NCBI GenBank assembly: GCA_016208305.1
Contig: JACQYI010000004.1
Span: forward strand, 1 to 32,549
Direction: 5' to 3'
From: Oscillatoriophycideae cyanobacterium NC_groundwater_1537_Pr4_S-0.65um_50_18
GTDB taxonomy: Bacteria > Cyanobacteriota > Cyanobacteriia > Elainellales > Elainellaceae
DNA: 32,549 bases
This document shows positions 1-7,584 of this stretch, piece by piece; the stretch's first letter is position 1, and each line of letters begins with the position of its first letter. Both the position numbers and the translations under genes were made by a program. Below the pieces are notes generated by a model. The model searched no databases. It had not been told where the DNA came from and was given only the letters and a program-made list of their open reading frames with translations.

Positions 1-358
1 GAACCGCGCCTCCGGCTAATCGCCTTCAGGCGGTTAACGGAGGTGTCTGTTCCAACGAAGTGTTGTATCGCGCGCTTTCCTATAGGATTCCCAAGCGCTA
101 ACAGTTATTCACGCGTCGAATACAACTATATATTCAACGTCACATCTGCTAGATAAGTCCCTACTTTTCCGAGATTATCCAGCACATTTGCGTGATAACA
201 CCTGCTTCTTAAGGAATTAAATAGAAACTTTGCGGTCTAAGTCCGGAGTTTTGGGGTGTTATCCGTCATATCTGAGGGTTAATCCTAGAGATTGGGGTGC
301 TTATCCGTCATTTACACGAGATAACACTCCAAATGCCGGAGTTATCCATCACCTGCCA
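1..358. other. Non-coding stretch upstream of integrase remnant
   Basis: No credible gene was found here. Bases 9-43 form a hairpin: CCTCCG at 9-14 pairs with CGGAGG at 38-43, and CGCC at 21-24 pairs with GGCG at 29-32. The right part carries four copies of a TTATCC-containing motif, listed separately. The hairpin could be part of a degraded recombination site, but it lacks a clear GTTRRRY/RYYYAAC pair, so I do not call it attC. Confidence 0.4.
171..352. repeat. Four copies of a TTATCC-type short repeat
   Basis: Related motifs occur at 171-185 (GAGATTATCCAGCAC), 253-269 (GGGGTGTTATCCGTCAT), 294-310 (GGGGTGCTTATCCGTCAT-like) and 337-352 (CCGGAGTTATCCATCAC). Partly inverted copies (GATAACAC) lie at about 194-201 and 321-328. 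They end a few bases before the likely integrase start at 359. Spacing is irregular and the copies diverge, so this is not CRISPR. They may be integrase or regulator binding sites, or remains of an attI region. Function is inferred from position only. Confidence 0.45.
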
Positions 359-616
359 ATGCTGCAACCTCAATCACCTCGTCTGCTCGATCAAGTCAGA
401 CAATCCATTCGCCTCAAACATTTCAGCCTCAAAACCGAAAAGTCTTACGTCTACTACATTCGAGAATTTATTCTGTTTCATAACAAACGCCATCCTAATG
501 AAATGGGAGTAGCTGAAATCAGAGCTTATCTATCACATCTGACCGTTGAGAAGAATGTGGCAGCATCCACTCGCGACAAAAGGCGATCGCCCCCCTCAAC
601 CATCAAAGAATCTTGA
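359..616 (+). pseudogene. Truncated integron-type tyrosine recombinase (IntI-like N-terminus)
   Basis: The 85-residue product matches only the N-terminal SAM-like, core-binding domain of integron integrases. The stretch with LDQVRQSIRLKHFSLKTEKS, then YVYYIREFILFHNKRHP, EMG and VAAST is characteristic of that family. The frame then passes into unrelated residues (RDKRRSPPSTIKES) and stops. The whole catalytic domain with the R-H-R-Y residues, about 230 amino acids, is missing, so the product cannot recombine DNA. An upstream in-frame ATG exists at 230, but family similarity starts near the ATG at 359. The break falls at a GGCGATCGC-rich junction, suggesting a rearrangement. A real integron attC site lies about 28 kb away (28712-28808), so integron activity in this genome is plausible. 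A short intact protein is unlikely but not excluded. Confidence 0.75.
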
Positions 617-645
617 CAAAAGCTGTAACAAATTTCTCAGTACGC

Positions 646-675
646 TTGCATTGATGCTCGGTTTTATTTTATGCT
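646..675 (+). promoter_or_regulatory. Putative sigma70-type promoter for the structured leader RNA
   Basis: TTGCAT at 646-651 and TATGCT at 670-675 are separated by 18 bases. A start near 681-683 would coincide with the first hairpin of the structured region that follows. Prediction by eye only. Confidence 0.4.
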
Positions 676-682
676 TTCCCGA

Positions 683-890
683 ACTGGTGAGACGCCAGTG
701 AAACGAGCTTAAGGTATGGACGCTGATGAGGGAAGTTTGCCGCGACCCCCACCAGCTAACCTGCCGTTCTGGGATAGCAGAAGGCTGGCTGAGTTGATTT
801 TAAGTCATCGAATGCCTTGCTAATGCAAAAACAAGTGGTTGGCGAACCACGCCTTAAGCTTTTCTTTTCTACAAATACCCATTAGCAAGG
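683..890 (+). ncRNA. Structured leader RNA, riboswitch-like, unidentified class
   Basis: Several pairings can be seen. ACTGG at 683-687 pairs with CCAGT at 695-699. GAGCTTAAGG at 705-714 pairs with CCTTAAGCTT at 852-861 (one G-U). CCAGC at 752-756 pairs with GCTGG at 784-788, enclosing CTGC 761-764 / GCAG 777-780. GTGGTT at 835-840 pairs with AACCAC at 845-850 around a GGCG loop. CCTTGCTAATG at 815-825 is the exact complement of CATTAGCAAGG at 880-890. The last pairing crosses the 705-714/852-861 stem, so the two form a pseudoknot or are alternatives. The AAGG at 887-890 is the likely ribosome binding site for the ATG at 901, so the 815-825 pairing would mask it. That is the layout of a translational switch. 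I compared it from memory with the cobalamin, TPP, SAM, glutamine, c-di-AMP and other common classes and found no match. Confidence 0.55.
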
Positions 891-900
891 TAATACCATC

Positions 901-1101
901 ATGACGACAGAGTTCAACGAACTGCTGACAGACCATCCTGCCGATCGATCGCAGATCTGGCTCATTGGCACCCGCGAGCAGGTGATGCATTTGATCAACG
1001 AATGCTACCAGGAAAGCAGGGGGACGCTACGGAGTATCCATCTTGTTGCAGCTCAACATGCTGTAGGATACTCCGCCCCCTTTTTTTGTAACTTACTGTA
1101 G
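901..1101 (+). CDS. Short reading frame after the structured leader, possibly truncated conserved small protein
   Basis: The N-terminal half (residues 18-36, including QIWLIGTREQVMHLINECY) resembles, from memory, a family of small cyanobacterial proteins of unknown function with an IWLIG-REQV-INE pattern. After residue 40 the frame reads through the two arms of the terminator at 1019-1087 (GTLRSIHL...GYSAPFFCNLL), which is not normal coding sequence. The most likely reading is a small gene whose 3' part has been lost and replaced by the terminator, or a decayed gene under the upstream leader. AAGG at 887-890 is a possible ribosome binding site ten bases before the ATG. No catalytic motif, signal peptide or membrane segment is visible. 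Confidence 0.35.
   Translation: MTTEFNELLTDHPADRSQIWLIGTREQVMHLINECYQESRGTLRSIHLVAAQHAVGYSAPFFCNLL
1019..1087 (+). terminator. Strong intrinsic terminator
   Basis: CGGAGTATCC at 1030-1039 pairs with GGATACTCCG at 1066-1075. GGGGG at 1019-1023 can extend the stem with CCCCC at 1076-1080 around a six-base bulge. GTTG/CAAC forms a small inner helix. Seven T residues follow at 1081-1087. It ends the transcript that begins near 682, before sfsA. Confidence 0.75.
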
Positions 1102-1161
1102 GATTTGCCCAAAAAGCTATATTCTGGGAGACTTGCAAAGCTCAAAGTCCCCCAAACTACC

Positions 1162-1887
1162 ATGACTGACTGGGTTTACGCCTATCCGCCGCTGCTGACT
1201 GGAACGCTGATCAAACGATATAAGCGGTTTTTTGCCGATATCTTGCTCGACTCAGGCGACGAAATTGTGGCGCACTGCCCCAACACAGGACCGATGACAG
1301 GCATCAATATTCCCGGCAATCGCGTTTTGGTATCTGTGAGCGATAGTAAAACGCGCAAATTGCCCTACACCTGGGAGGCGATCGAAGTCCATGACATCCG
1401 ACCCACTTGGGTTGGGGTGAATACAGCTCTGCCCAATCGACTGATCAAAGCGGCTCTAATCGACAAGCTGTTTCCCACCCTGGACAGCTACAGCGAAATT
1501 CGAGGTGAGGTGCCCTACGGACTCGACAAAAAAAGCCGCATCGATTTTTTTCTGACAGGCGCAGAGACAGACCGCCCCATTTACGTAGAGGTGAAAAACA
1601 CCACCTGGACAAAAGGCGAAATTGCCCTATTTCCCGATACCGTCACCACGCGCGGTCAAAAGCATCTGCGAGAGCTAACGGCACTGCTGCCCCAGGCGCG
1701 ATCGGTCATGCTCTACCTGATCAACCGCAGCGACTGCACCCAATTTGCCCCCGGAGATAGTGCCGATCCGGTTTATGGAAAGCTGCTGAGAGAGGCGATC
1801 GCCCAAGGTCTAGAAGTGTTGCCCTGTCGCTTTGAGGTGACTCCGGCAGGCGTGTGCTATTTGGGGCTGGCAGAGCTGGCAATTTAA
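1162..1887 (+). CDS. sfsA: SfsA family protein (DNA/RNA nuclease SfsA)
   Basis: The 241-residue product matches the whole SfsA family (E. coli 234 aa). It begins with the typical N-terminal block, PPLLTGTLIKRYKRFFADI, then HCPNTGPM and later RIDFFL followed by VEVKNTTW. The D...EVK residues fit the PD-(D/E)xK nuclease-like core. SfsA was named for effects on sugar fermentation in E. coli and is now described as a DNA-binding, nuclease-fold protein; its role in cyanobacteria is not settled. The frame is open from TTG 1105, but ATG 1162 gives the usual family N-terminus (short lead-in before YPPL), so I chose it. The preceding terminator separates it from the leader RNA, and a small Cys-rich protein follows 80 bases downstream. 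Confidence 0.92.
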   Translation: MTDWVYAYPPLLTGTLIKRYKRFFADILLDSGDEIVAHCPNTGPMTGINIPGNRVLVSVSDSKTRKLPYTWEAIEVHDIRPTWVGVNTALPNRLIKAALIDKLFPTLDSYSEIRGEVPYGLDKKSRIDFFLTGAETDRPIYVEVKNTTWTKGEIALFPDTVTTRGQKHLRELTALLPQARSVMLYLINRSDCTQFAPGDSADPVYGKLLREAIAQGLEVLPCRFEVTPAGVCYLGLAELAI

Positions 1888-1967
1888 AAAAACTGCGGAC
1901 TTGCAAGGTGATAATGGTTTTGGCAATTGCCCACCATCGCCAAAACTATGAGAGAGGAGATCGATCG

Positions 1968-2201
1968 ATGAATCCGGCAGACCTTAATCCGGCAACAATT
2001 GATTGCGCAACAGCTTGCGCCAACGGCTGTGTCTTGGGCGAGAAATGCCCCAATCAGGAGTTTCGCGATCAGACGGCTAAGTTTATTCAAGAGACTTCGC
2101 TGGATCAAATGTTGGCGATCGCCGAAGAAGCCCTCCGCAAAAAAGCCAGCGCACCCACACAGTGGGTCTTTCCTGAAGACGGCATTCCCAGAGATTCCTA
2201 G
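1968..2201 (+). CDS. Small Cys-rich conserved-type hypothetical protein
   Basis: A 77-residue acidic protein with a good ribosome binding site (GAGGAG) about nine bases before the ATG. Residues 11-30 carry four cysteines in the pattern DCATACANGCVLGEKCPNQE, that is C-x3-C-x3-C-x5-C. The rest is helical and polar (FIQETSLDQMLAIAEEALRKK). The frame extends upstream to 1854 but that part overlaps sfsA and lacks its own ribosome site. The four closely spaced cysteines could bind zinc or an iron-sulfur cluster; this is inferred from spacing alone. It follows sfsA on the same strand and ends just before an intrinsic terminator, so it may be cotranscribed with sfsA. I do not recognise a named family. 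Confidence 0.7.
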   Translation: MNPADLNPATIDCATACANGCVLGEKCPNQEFRDQTAKFIQETSLDQMLAIAEEALRKKASAPTQWVFPEDGIPRDS

Positions 2202-2230
2202 CTTTGCCGATCGCAGCTTAGACCTTGGGT

Positions 2231-2276
2231 GTGAATCGTGGTACGGCTCTGTCGCGCCACGATTCGCATTTTTTTT
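2231..2276 (+). terminator. Intrinsic terminator after sfsA and small gene
   Basis: GTGAATCGTGG at 2231-2241 pairs with CCACGATTCGC at 2257-2267 (one G-T wobble) and a run of seven T residues follows at 2270-2276. A closely similar inverted repeat without the T-run recurs at 8150-8183. Confidence 0.8.
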
Positions 2277-2357
2277 GAGGCTTGAGGTCTGTAAGCTAAC
2301 AACCTAAAGGCGTGCAGCCGATGGCAGCAGCTTGTATGAGAAACTACCACTTCAATC

Positions 2358-2387
2358 TTCAACACTTTTGGTAGAAAGAACTATAAT
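2358..2387 (+). promoter_or_regulatory. Putative nadA promoter
   Basis: A perfect TATAAT occurs at 2382-2387, 55 bases before the GTG start of nadA. TTCAAC at 2358-2363, 18 bases upstream, is a weak -35 candidate. Prediction by eye. Confidence 0.4.
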
Positions 2388-2442
2388 CGAAAAGCACAAG
2401 CATGATTTTTCCACTCTCAATCTAGGGAAAACGCCATCGACC

Positions 2443-3411
2443 GTGTTTACAACTACACTTTCTTACCAAAATTCTCCTCAAGCTACGCTGCCGATCGACC
2501 TCTTTGCCGCCATTCAGGCCTTAAAGCAAGAGCTGAATGCGGTCGTTTTGGCGCATTACTATCAAGATCCCGATATTCAAGATATTGCCGACTACATTGG
2601 CGACTCTTTGGGGCTGGCACAGCAGGCAGCTAGCACCCAGGCCGATGTCATTGTGTTTGCCGGGGTGCATTTTATGGCCGAAACCGCCAAGATCCTCAAC
2701 CCCGACAAGCTGGTCTTGCTGCCCGATCTCGATGCAGGATGTTCGCTGGCCGATAGCTGCCCCCCCAAAGCCTTTGCTGAGTTCAAGGCTGCACACCCGC
2801 ACCATATTGTCGTGTCTTATGTGAACTGCACGGCTGAGATCAAAGCCATGAGCGATATCATTTGCACCAGCTCCAATGCGGTCAAGCTAGTGCAGCAAAT
2901 CCCGATCGATCAGCCGATTATTTTTGCCCCCGATCGCAATTTGGGGCGTTATGTCATGGAGCAAACCGGACGCGAAATGGTTCTCTGGCAAGGGAGCTGC
3001 ATGGTGCATGAAACCTTCTCTGAAAAGAAAATCGTGCAGCTCCAGATGCAGCACCCAGAAGCCGAAGTGATTGCCCATCCCGAATGCGAACCTGCGGTCT
3101 TGCGTCACGCCCGTTATATTGGCTCTACCACAGCCTTGCTGAAGTACTGCCAGAGCAGCGCTAGCTCTGCCTTTATTGTGGCGACGGAGCCAGGCATTAT
3201 TCACCAGATGCAGAAACATGCGCCGGACAAGACGTTTATTCCGGCACCACCCATGAACCAGTGCGCCTGCAATGAATGCCCCCATATGCGGCTCAACACC
3301 CTAGAAAAACTGTATCTGGCCATGAAAAACCGATCGCCCGAAATTACCCTGCCAGAAGAGATTCGCTTGGCGGCACTCAAGCCGATTCAGCGCATGTTAG
3401 CCATGAGCTAA
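2443..3411 (+). CDS. nadA: Quinolinate synthase NadA
   Basis: This enzyme condenses iminoaspartate with dihydroxyacetone phosphate to quinolinate, the first committed intermediate of NAD synthesis, using a [4Fe-4S] cluster. The 322-residue product has the family blocks [40 protein letters not shown] and CSLADSCP. It also has [26 protein letters not shown] and the C-terminal CACNECPHM block. Likely cluster ligands by alignment with E. coli Cys113, Cys200 and Cys297 are Cys100, Cys186 and Cys279. Start: the frame is open from TTG 2332, but the family N-terminus in cyanobacteria reads MFTTTL, which corresponds to the GTG at 2443; a TATAAT lies upstream of it. It is convergent with the permease gene that follows. 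No nadB or nadC is present in this window. Confidence 0.96.
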   Translation: MFTTTLSYQNSPQATLPIDLFAAIQALKQELNAVVLAHYYQDPDIQDIADYIGDSLGLAQQAASTQADVIVFAGVHFMAETAKILNPDKLVLLPDLDAGCSLADSCPPKAFAEFKAAHPHHIVVSYVNCTAEIKAMSDIICTSSNAVKLVQQIPIDQPIIFAPDRNLGRYVMEQTGREMVLWQGSCMVHETFSEKKIVQLQMQHPEAEVIAHPECEPAVLRHARYIGSTTALLKYCQSSASSAFIVATEPGIIHQMQKHAPDKTFIPAPPMNQCACNECPHMRLNTLEKLYLAMKNRSPEITLPEEIRLAALKPIQRMLAMS

Positions 3412-3428
3412 CCCTTGTCAATTCAGTT

Positions 3429-3451
3429 GGGTGAGGACACCACTCTCACCC
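3429..3451. terminator. Possible bidirectional terminator between convergent genes
   Basis: GGGTGAG at 3429-3435 pairs with CTCACCC at 3445-3451 around a nine-base loop, in the 66-base gap between the nadA stop and the permease stop. No strong T-run follows on either strand, so the assignment is weak. Confidence 0.35.
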
Positions 3452-3477
3452 AGCCCCGTCTTTCATCTGCCACAGAT

Positions 3478-4503
3478 CTAGTAGCGAATGCGCGGATCGA
3501 TGTAGGCATTGAGAATATCGATCAGAATACTGGCGATCGCCACAATCACCGACAGAAAAACCATAATGCCCTGCACCACAGGGTAGTCGCGTTTGAGAAT
3601 AGCATCGTAAAAGCGGCTGCCCAATCCCGGCCATGAAAAAGTTACCTCTGTCAGCACCACACCTGCCAACAGCGCCGCAAAGGTTAGCCCCAAGATGGTG
3701 ATGACAGGAATCATCGCATTCTTCAGCGCATGCGCCACTACAATTTGCCGTTCGGGAATGCCTCGCGCCCTGGCCGCTTCTACATAATCTGATTTCAGGG
3801 TTTGCTTCAGGTTCACGCGCACCATGCGCTCAAAAATACCGCTAATCAAAACGCCTTGGGTCACGCTGGGCAGCGTCAAGTAGTAGAGGCTGGTGAAAAA
3901 AGCGCTGAAGTCTACGCTCAGCAGGCTATCGACCACATACAGCCCGGTTATGCCCTGCGGCGGCTGAAGAGAAAGCGGAAACCGCGTACCCAAGGGAAAC
4001 CAGCCCAACTGCACCGAAAAGATTAGCTGCAGGATCATGCCAAACCAGTACATGGGCACCGCATAGGTGAAGATGCCAAATAGCCTGCCGCCGACGTCAA
4101 AACCCGTGTTGGGTCTGGAGGCCGCCAAAGCGCCGACGCCGACGCCGACTATGACAGCCACCGTCATGCTGAACACCGTCAGCTCTACGGTCGCCGGAAA
4201 ATGAGCCTGGATGATTTGCCAAACCGTTTCGCCCTGCGTGGCGATCGAGGTGCCCAGGTCGAGCCGCAGCAGGTTGCCCATATAGCGAAAGTATTGCAGC
4301 CACAGGGGCAAATCTAGCCCCAGCGTATGCCGCAGGTCTTGTTTGGCGCTTTCGGGCGCACGCGGCCCTAGCAGCACATCAATCGGATCACCGGGCGTAG
4401 CGCGCATCATCAGGAAGATCAGGGTGGTGATCGTCCAGATCATCAATGGCGCTAGCAGCAGCCGGGAGAAAACGTAGTAGCGAAGCGCAGAAGAGCGAGA
4501 CAT
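3478..4503 (-). CDS. DppB-type ABC transporter permease (peptide/nickel family)
   Basis: An inner-membrane permease of the oligopeptide/dipeptide/nickel importer class, 341 residues, the usual DppB length. Residues 13-34 form the first membrane segment. ATPGDP at 35-40 and the LGLDLPLW block are typical of the N-terminal domain. The coupling-loop motif EAARARGIP lies at 242-250, followed by HALKNAMIPVIT. The C-terminal segment ends in a DPRIRY tail. Its start codon lies 69 bases after the stop of the substrate-binding lipoprotein gene, so the two are very probably one operon. A second permease (DppC type) and the two peptide-type ATPases needed for a full importer are not here and must be encoded elsewhere. 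Substrate is not predictable from sequence. Confidence 0.92.
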   Translation of the reverse strand: MSRSSALRYYVFSRLLLAPLMIWTITTLIFLMMRATPGDPIDVLLGPRAPESAKQDLRHTLGLDLPLWLQYFRYMGNLLRLDLGTSIATQGETVWQIIQAHFPATVELTVFSMTVAVIVGVGVGALAASRPNTGFDVGGRLFGIFTYAVPMYWFGMILQLIFSVQLGWFPLGTRFPLSLQPPQGITGLYVVDSLLSVDFSAFFTSLYYLTLPSVTQGVLISGIFERMVRVNLKQTLKSDYVEAARARGIPERQIVVAHALKNAMIPVITILGLTFAALLAGVVLTEVTFSWPGLGSRFYDAILKRDYPVVQGIMVFLSVIVAIASILIDILNAYIDPRIRY

Positions 4504-4572
4504 GCGGGGAGGTTGATAAAGTTGCTGCGTTTTGCAGCGGCATTCCGCGCCACCGCAAAACGCAATAGAGAA

Positions 4573-6228
4573 CTATTTTTTGATTTGCCCAAACAGAAAC
4601 TGCTGGCTGGGTTGGATGGCAACGCCTTGAACGGTGCCTTGCGCAAAGACATAGTCTCTGTTTTGCCAAATGGGGATGTAGGGCACATCTTCGCCCAATA
4701 AATCCTGAAGCTGGATAAAGTCGGCATCTCGGACTTTGGAATCTGTCTCACTCCGCTGCTTTTTTAAGAGCGTATTGGCGCGATCGCTATAGTAAAACGA
4801 TCCACCTGCCTGACTTTGCCCCGATTCGCAGCCTTGCTCAACCGAGCCTTTGTCGCAGCTCAGGAAGGGATCGATAAAGGTTTCAGCATCGTAATAGTCA
4901 GGATACCAATCGAGCAGGGTGGCTTGATAGGTGCCTTTGTCCAAATTATCGAACAGGGTACCAGACTCGACGCTGTTGAGCGTGAGATTGACCAGACCCG
5001 GCAGCTTTTCGTCGATCGCTGCCTTGAGCGTACTGGCGACTAAACCACGCGTAGTAGAGCTAGAAGAGTACCAGAGTTCAAACGCCAACGGCTTGGCTGG
5101 CGAAAATCCGGCTTCAGTCAAAAGCTGTTGGGCTTTGTCATATTGACCATCGCCATAGTTGTCTTTGAAGACGGGCTTATACAGGGGAAAAGTCGTGGGC
5201 AATAGACTATACAGCGGTTCGGCCTGCCCTTGAAACACCCGCTGATTTAACAGATTGCGATCGATCAGGGCGGCGATGGCCTGTCTCACTTTCACATTAT
5301 TCAATGGCTCGCTTTTGGCATTGAGCACCATGTAATTGACGGTATTGGTGCCCGCCTGAATCACCTGCCAGCCCCCCTGGTTTGCCCCCTGCTCTAGGGT
5401 GCGGATTTGATCGGGATCAAGCGTTTGGTAGGCGATGTCTAGCCCGCCTGTGCGAAAGGAGTTGTAGAGGTTGGCTGGACTGGTGACGAGCTGAATATCC
5501 ATCCCTTTGTTGGCGGGTTTTTCGCCCCAATAGCCTTCGTAGGCATCGAGGCGAATCGAGTCGGTGCCAAAGTTTGCCAGCTTGTAAGGGCCAGTGCCGA
5601 TAAAGGCCTTGGGCTTAAATTTGCCCGCGCCAATCTCGTAGGCTTTGGGCGGTACAGGCGTTACGCCTGAGAAAGCCAACAAAGCCGGGAAAGCGGCAAA
5701 GGGTGCCTTGAGCGTAATCGTTAGTTCGGCATCGCCTGTGGCTGTGACTTGGGCAATTTTGTCGGACAGCAAAAAGGCAGGACGACCGCCGTTTTGCATA
5801 AATCGCTGGATGGAAAAGGCCATCGCTTCGGCGTTAAACGGAGAGCCATCGTGAAAGGTGACGCCAGAGCGCAGGGGAATTTTGTAGGTCAGCCCATTGG
5901 CGCTGATCTCAGGCAGGGCGCTAGCCAACTGCGGCTCTAGCTCAGTGGTGCCTGTCTTGTAGGTGTAGAGGCGATCGCCCAGGTTAGAAAGCAAAATCCC
6001 TGAAAATAGCTCATAGGCATCAGCCGGATCAACGGTTTCGGCTTTAAGGGTGGTGCCCATCGTCACCCGTCCGTTATTGGCTGCGGGGCTGCTGGGTGCT
6101 GCGGTTTTGGGGGTGCCACAGCTGACGGCCACCAGCAAACAAAGGCTAAAGAGTCCAAGCTGCCGCAGGAGCGATCGCCTCACCCTGCTCTCTAATATCC
6201 GGCTTTTGAGCCTGCGCAAAATCTCCAT
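4573..6228 (-). CDS. Substrate-binding lipoprotein, SBP_bac_5 (peptide/nickel) family
   Basis: A 551-residue periplasmic solute-binding protein of the DppA/OppA/NikA superfamily. The basic N-terminus and a hydrophobic segment (LGLFSLCLLVAV) end at Cys37 in VAVSC, a plausible lipobox, so it should be lipid-anchored after cleavage. Family features include GTTLKAETVDPADAYE, PLRSGVTFHDGSPF, AEAMAFSIQRF, FIGTGPYKL, NVKVRQAIAALIDR and the C-terminal YIPIWQNRDYVF. The internal YPDYYDAETFIDPFLSC fits this group. It lies between a CysA-type ATPase gene (51 bases upstream) and the DppB-type permease (69 bases downstream), all on the minus strand. The ATPase belongs to a different transporter class, so the natural partner is the permease. 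Peptides are the default substrate guess, but the family also takes metals, sugars and opines. Confidence 0.92.
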   Translation of the reverse strand: MEILRRLKSRILESRVRRSLLRQLGLFSLCLLVAVSCGTPKTAAPSSPAANNGRVTMGTTLKAETVDPADAYELFSGILLSNLGDRLYTYKTGTTELEPQLASALPEISANGLTYKIPLRSGVTFHDGSPFNAEAMAFSIQRFMQNGGRPAFLLSDKIAQVTATGDAELTITLKAPFAAFPALLAFSGVTPVPPKAYEIGAGKFKPKAFIGTGPYKLANFGTDSIRLDAYEGYWGEKPANKGMDIQLVTSPANLYNSFRTGGLDIAYQTLDPDQIRTLEQGANQGGWQVIQAGTNTVNYMVLNAKSEPLNNVKVRQAIAALIDRNLLNQRVFQGQAEPLYSLLPTTFPLYKPVFKDNYGDGQYDKAQQLLTEAGFSPAKPLAFELWYSSSSTTRGLVASTLKAAIDEKLPGLVNLTLNSVESGTLFDNLDKGTYQATLLDWYPDYYDAETFIDPFLSCDKGSVEQGCESGQSQAGGSFYYSDRANTLLKKQRSETDSKVRDADFIQLQDLLGEDVPYIPIWQNRDYVFAQGTVQGVAIQPSQQFLFGQIKK

Positions 6229-6278
6229 CGTCTGAGTCCCTATGCTTGTAATGTCTGAAGCTCACTCTAGAACCCAAT

Positions 6279-7295
6279 CTAGATTGAGTAGAAGATCGGA
6301 AAGGCTTTGGCTTCTTTGGGGCGAACATAGACCCGCTGCTGGGGCTGAATCTTGAGCAGATCATAGCGATCGCGGGTGAGGTGCGCTGTCACGACTTGGC
6401 CGTCGTCTAAAGCCAGCTCGGCCTGAATTTCCCAACCCAGGTGGATCAGGCGGTTGACGCGGGCGGGAACTGTAGATTCACCCGGCTGAATTTCAATCAC
6501 CACATCCTGCGGTCGCACAAACACCTCAGGATGCGGAGACTCGAAGCCGTTGCCTGCAAAAATTTTGGAGTCGCTAGGCAGCACGTTCACGGGGCCAATA
6601 AAGCTCATGACGAAGGCGCTGGCCGGATGGTCATAAATTTCGGCGGGGGTGCCGACCTGCTCGACTTTGCCTTGGTTCATCACCACAATTTCATCGGCAA
6701 CTTCCATGGCTTCTTCTTGGTCATGGGTGACAAATACGGTGGTGACATGCACTTCGTCGTGCAGCCGCCGCAGCCAAATGCGCAGATCTTTACGAACTTT
6801 GGCATCGAGCGCCCCAAATGGCTCATCTAGCAGCAGCACTTTGGGTTCTACGGCTAAGGCTCTCGCTAAGGCAACGCGCTGTCGCTGACCGCCGGAAAGT
6901 TGAGAGGGATAGCGATCGCCCAATCCGGCTAGCTGCACCAATTCCAAAAGCTCTGAAACTCTTGCTTTGATCTTGGCTTTGGGCGCTTTGTTGATTTCTA
7001 AACCAAAGGCAATGTTTTTCCGCACGGTCAGATGCTTAAACAAGGCGTAGTGCTGAAACACAAAGCCGATGTTGCGCTCTTGCACGCTTTGGTAGGTGGC
7101 ATCGCGCCCGGTCAATAAGATTCTGCCGGAGTCGGGCAATTCTAAACCCGCAATTAGGCGCAGGAGGGTTGATTTACCTGATCCAGAAGGCCCTAAGAGT
7201 GCTACTAAAGATCCGGTTTTAATCTCCAGGTTTATTTGATCGACCGCCTGAAAATTGTCAAATCGCTTGGATACATGCTCAACAATAATGCCCAC
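6279..7295 (-). CDS. cysA: Sulfate/thiosulfate ABC transporter ATP-binding protein CysA
   Basis: The ATPase of a CysA-type sulfate importer, 338 residues. Walker [10 protein letters not shown] is at 35-43, the signature LSGGQ at 133-137, Walker B VLLLDEP at 153-159 and the switch histidine at 191 in VTHDQEEA. The C-terminal third is a TOBE-like regulatory domain (FVRPQDVVI ... [11 protein letters not shown]). The N-terminal [12 protein letters not shown] and the FGLEINKAP segment are typical of cyanobacterial CysA. The start is a GTG at 7295 with AGAGG about nine bases upstream. None of the usual partners (sbpA, cysT, cysW) is in this window. It stands just upstream of a peptide-type binding protein and permease, whose own ATPases normally belong to the DppD/DppF group. 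Whether it energises that permease is open; a separate sulfate system elsewhere is more likely. Confidence 0.9.
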   Translation of the reverse strand: MGIIVEHVSKRFDNFQAVDQINLEIKTGSLVALLGPSGSGKSTLLRLIAGLELPDSGRILLTGRDATYQSVQERNIGFVFQHYALFKHLTVRKNIAFGLEINKAPKAKIKARVSELLELVQLAGLGDRYPSQLSGGQRQRVALARALAVEPKVLLLDEPFGALDAKVRKDLRIWLRRLHDEVHVTTVFVTHDQEEAMEVADEIVVMNQGKVEQVGTPAEIYDHPASAFVMSFIGPVNVLPSDSKIFAGNGFESPHPEVFVRPQDVVIEIQPGESTVPARVNRLIHLGWEIQAELALDDGQVVTAHLTRDRYDLLKIQPQQRVYVRPKEAKAFPIFYSI

Positions 7296-7584
7296 AACAG
7301 AAAGCCTCTTTAACGAGTGAGGGATCGTGTCTCAAATTACCTGGATTCCCTGCATATCGACGTAATTAATGTACTTTACATCGGGATGCGCTGCCTTTTT
7401 GAGGTGTAATGTCGCAGGCGCAAAATATTCGGCGTCTAACTTTGGCTCACGGGTTTGCTCACGGGAATGTCCACAAACAACAGCGCTTTAGCAGGACTCC
7501 AGCCTGGCTCCTACTTTCACCCATTTGGTAATCCCCTGTATGATGCTCTTCATCAGTCATCCATCCGCAACTTAGAAGCCAGCT
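7296..7584. other. Divergent intergenic region cysA / phosphoribosyltransferase
   Basis: No gene seen. It should hold the promoters of both neighbours. For the plus-strand gene, TTTCAC at 7515-7520 and TATGAT at 7539-7544 (18 bases apart) are candidates. AATTAC and GTAATT arms flank about 21 bases near 7336-7368 and may be an operator. An NtcA-like GTA...TAC there has seven instead of eight spacer bases. Confidence 0.35.

Noticed and set aside
9-43. attC site at the window start
   Set aside because: A hairpin is present but no GTTRRRY/RYYYAAC boundary pair or extrahelical base could be found.
171-352. CRISPR array
   Set aside because: Repeats are short, diverged and irregularly spaced; no cas genes are present.
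701-745. Hammerhead ribozyme core (GAAAC followed by CTGATGA)
   Set aside because: The flanking stems required between GAAA and the cleavage triplet and behind CTGATGA do not form.
2887-3285. 132-codon frame antisense to nadA
   Set aside because: Lies fully within the well-conserved nadA gene and has no recognisable features.
7350-7372. NtcA binding site
   Set aside because: The GTA...TAC spacing is seven bases, not eight, and no suitable -10 follows.
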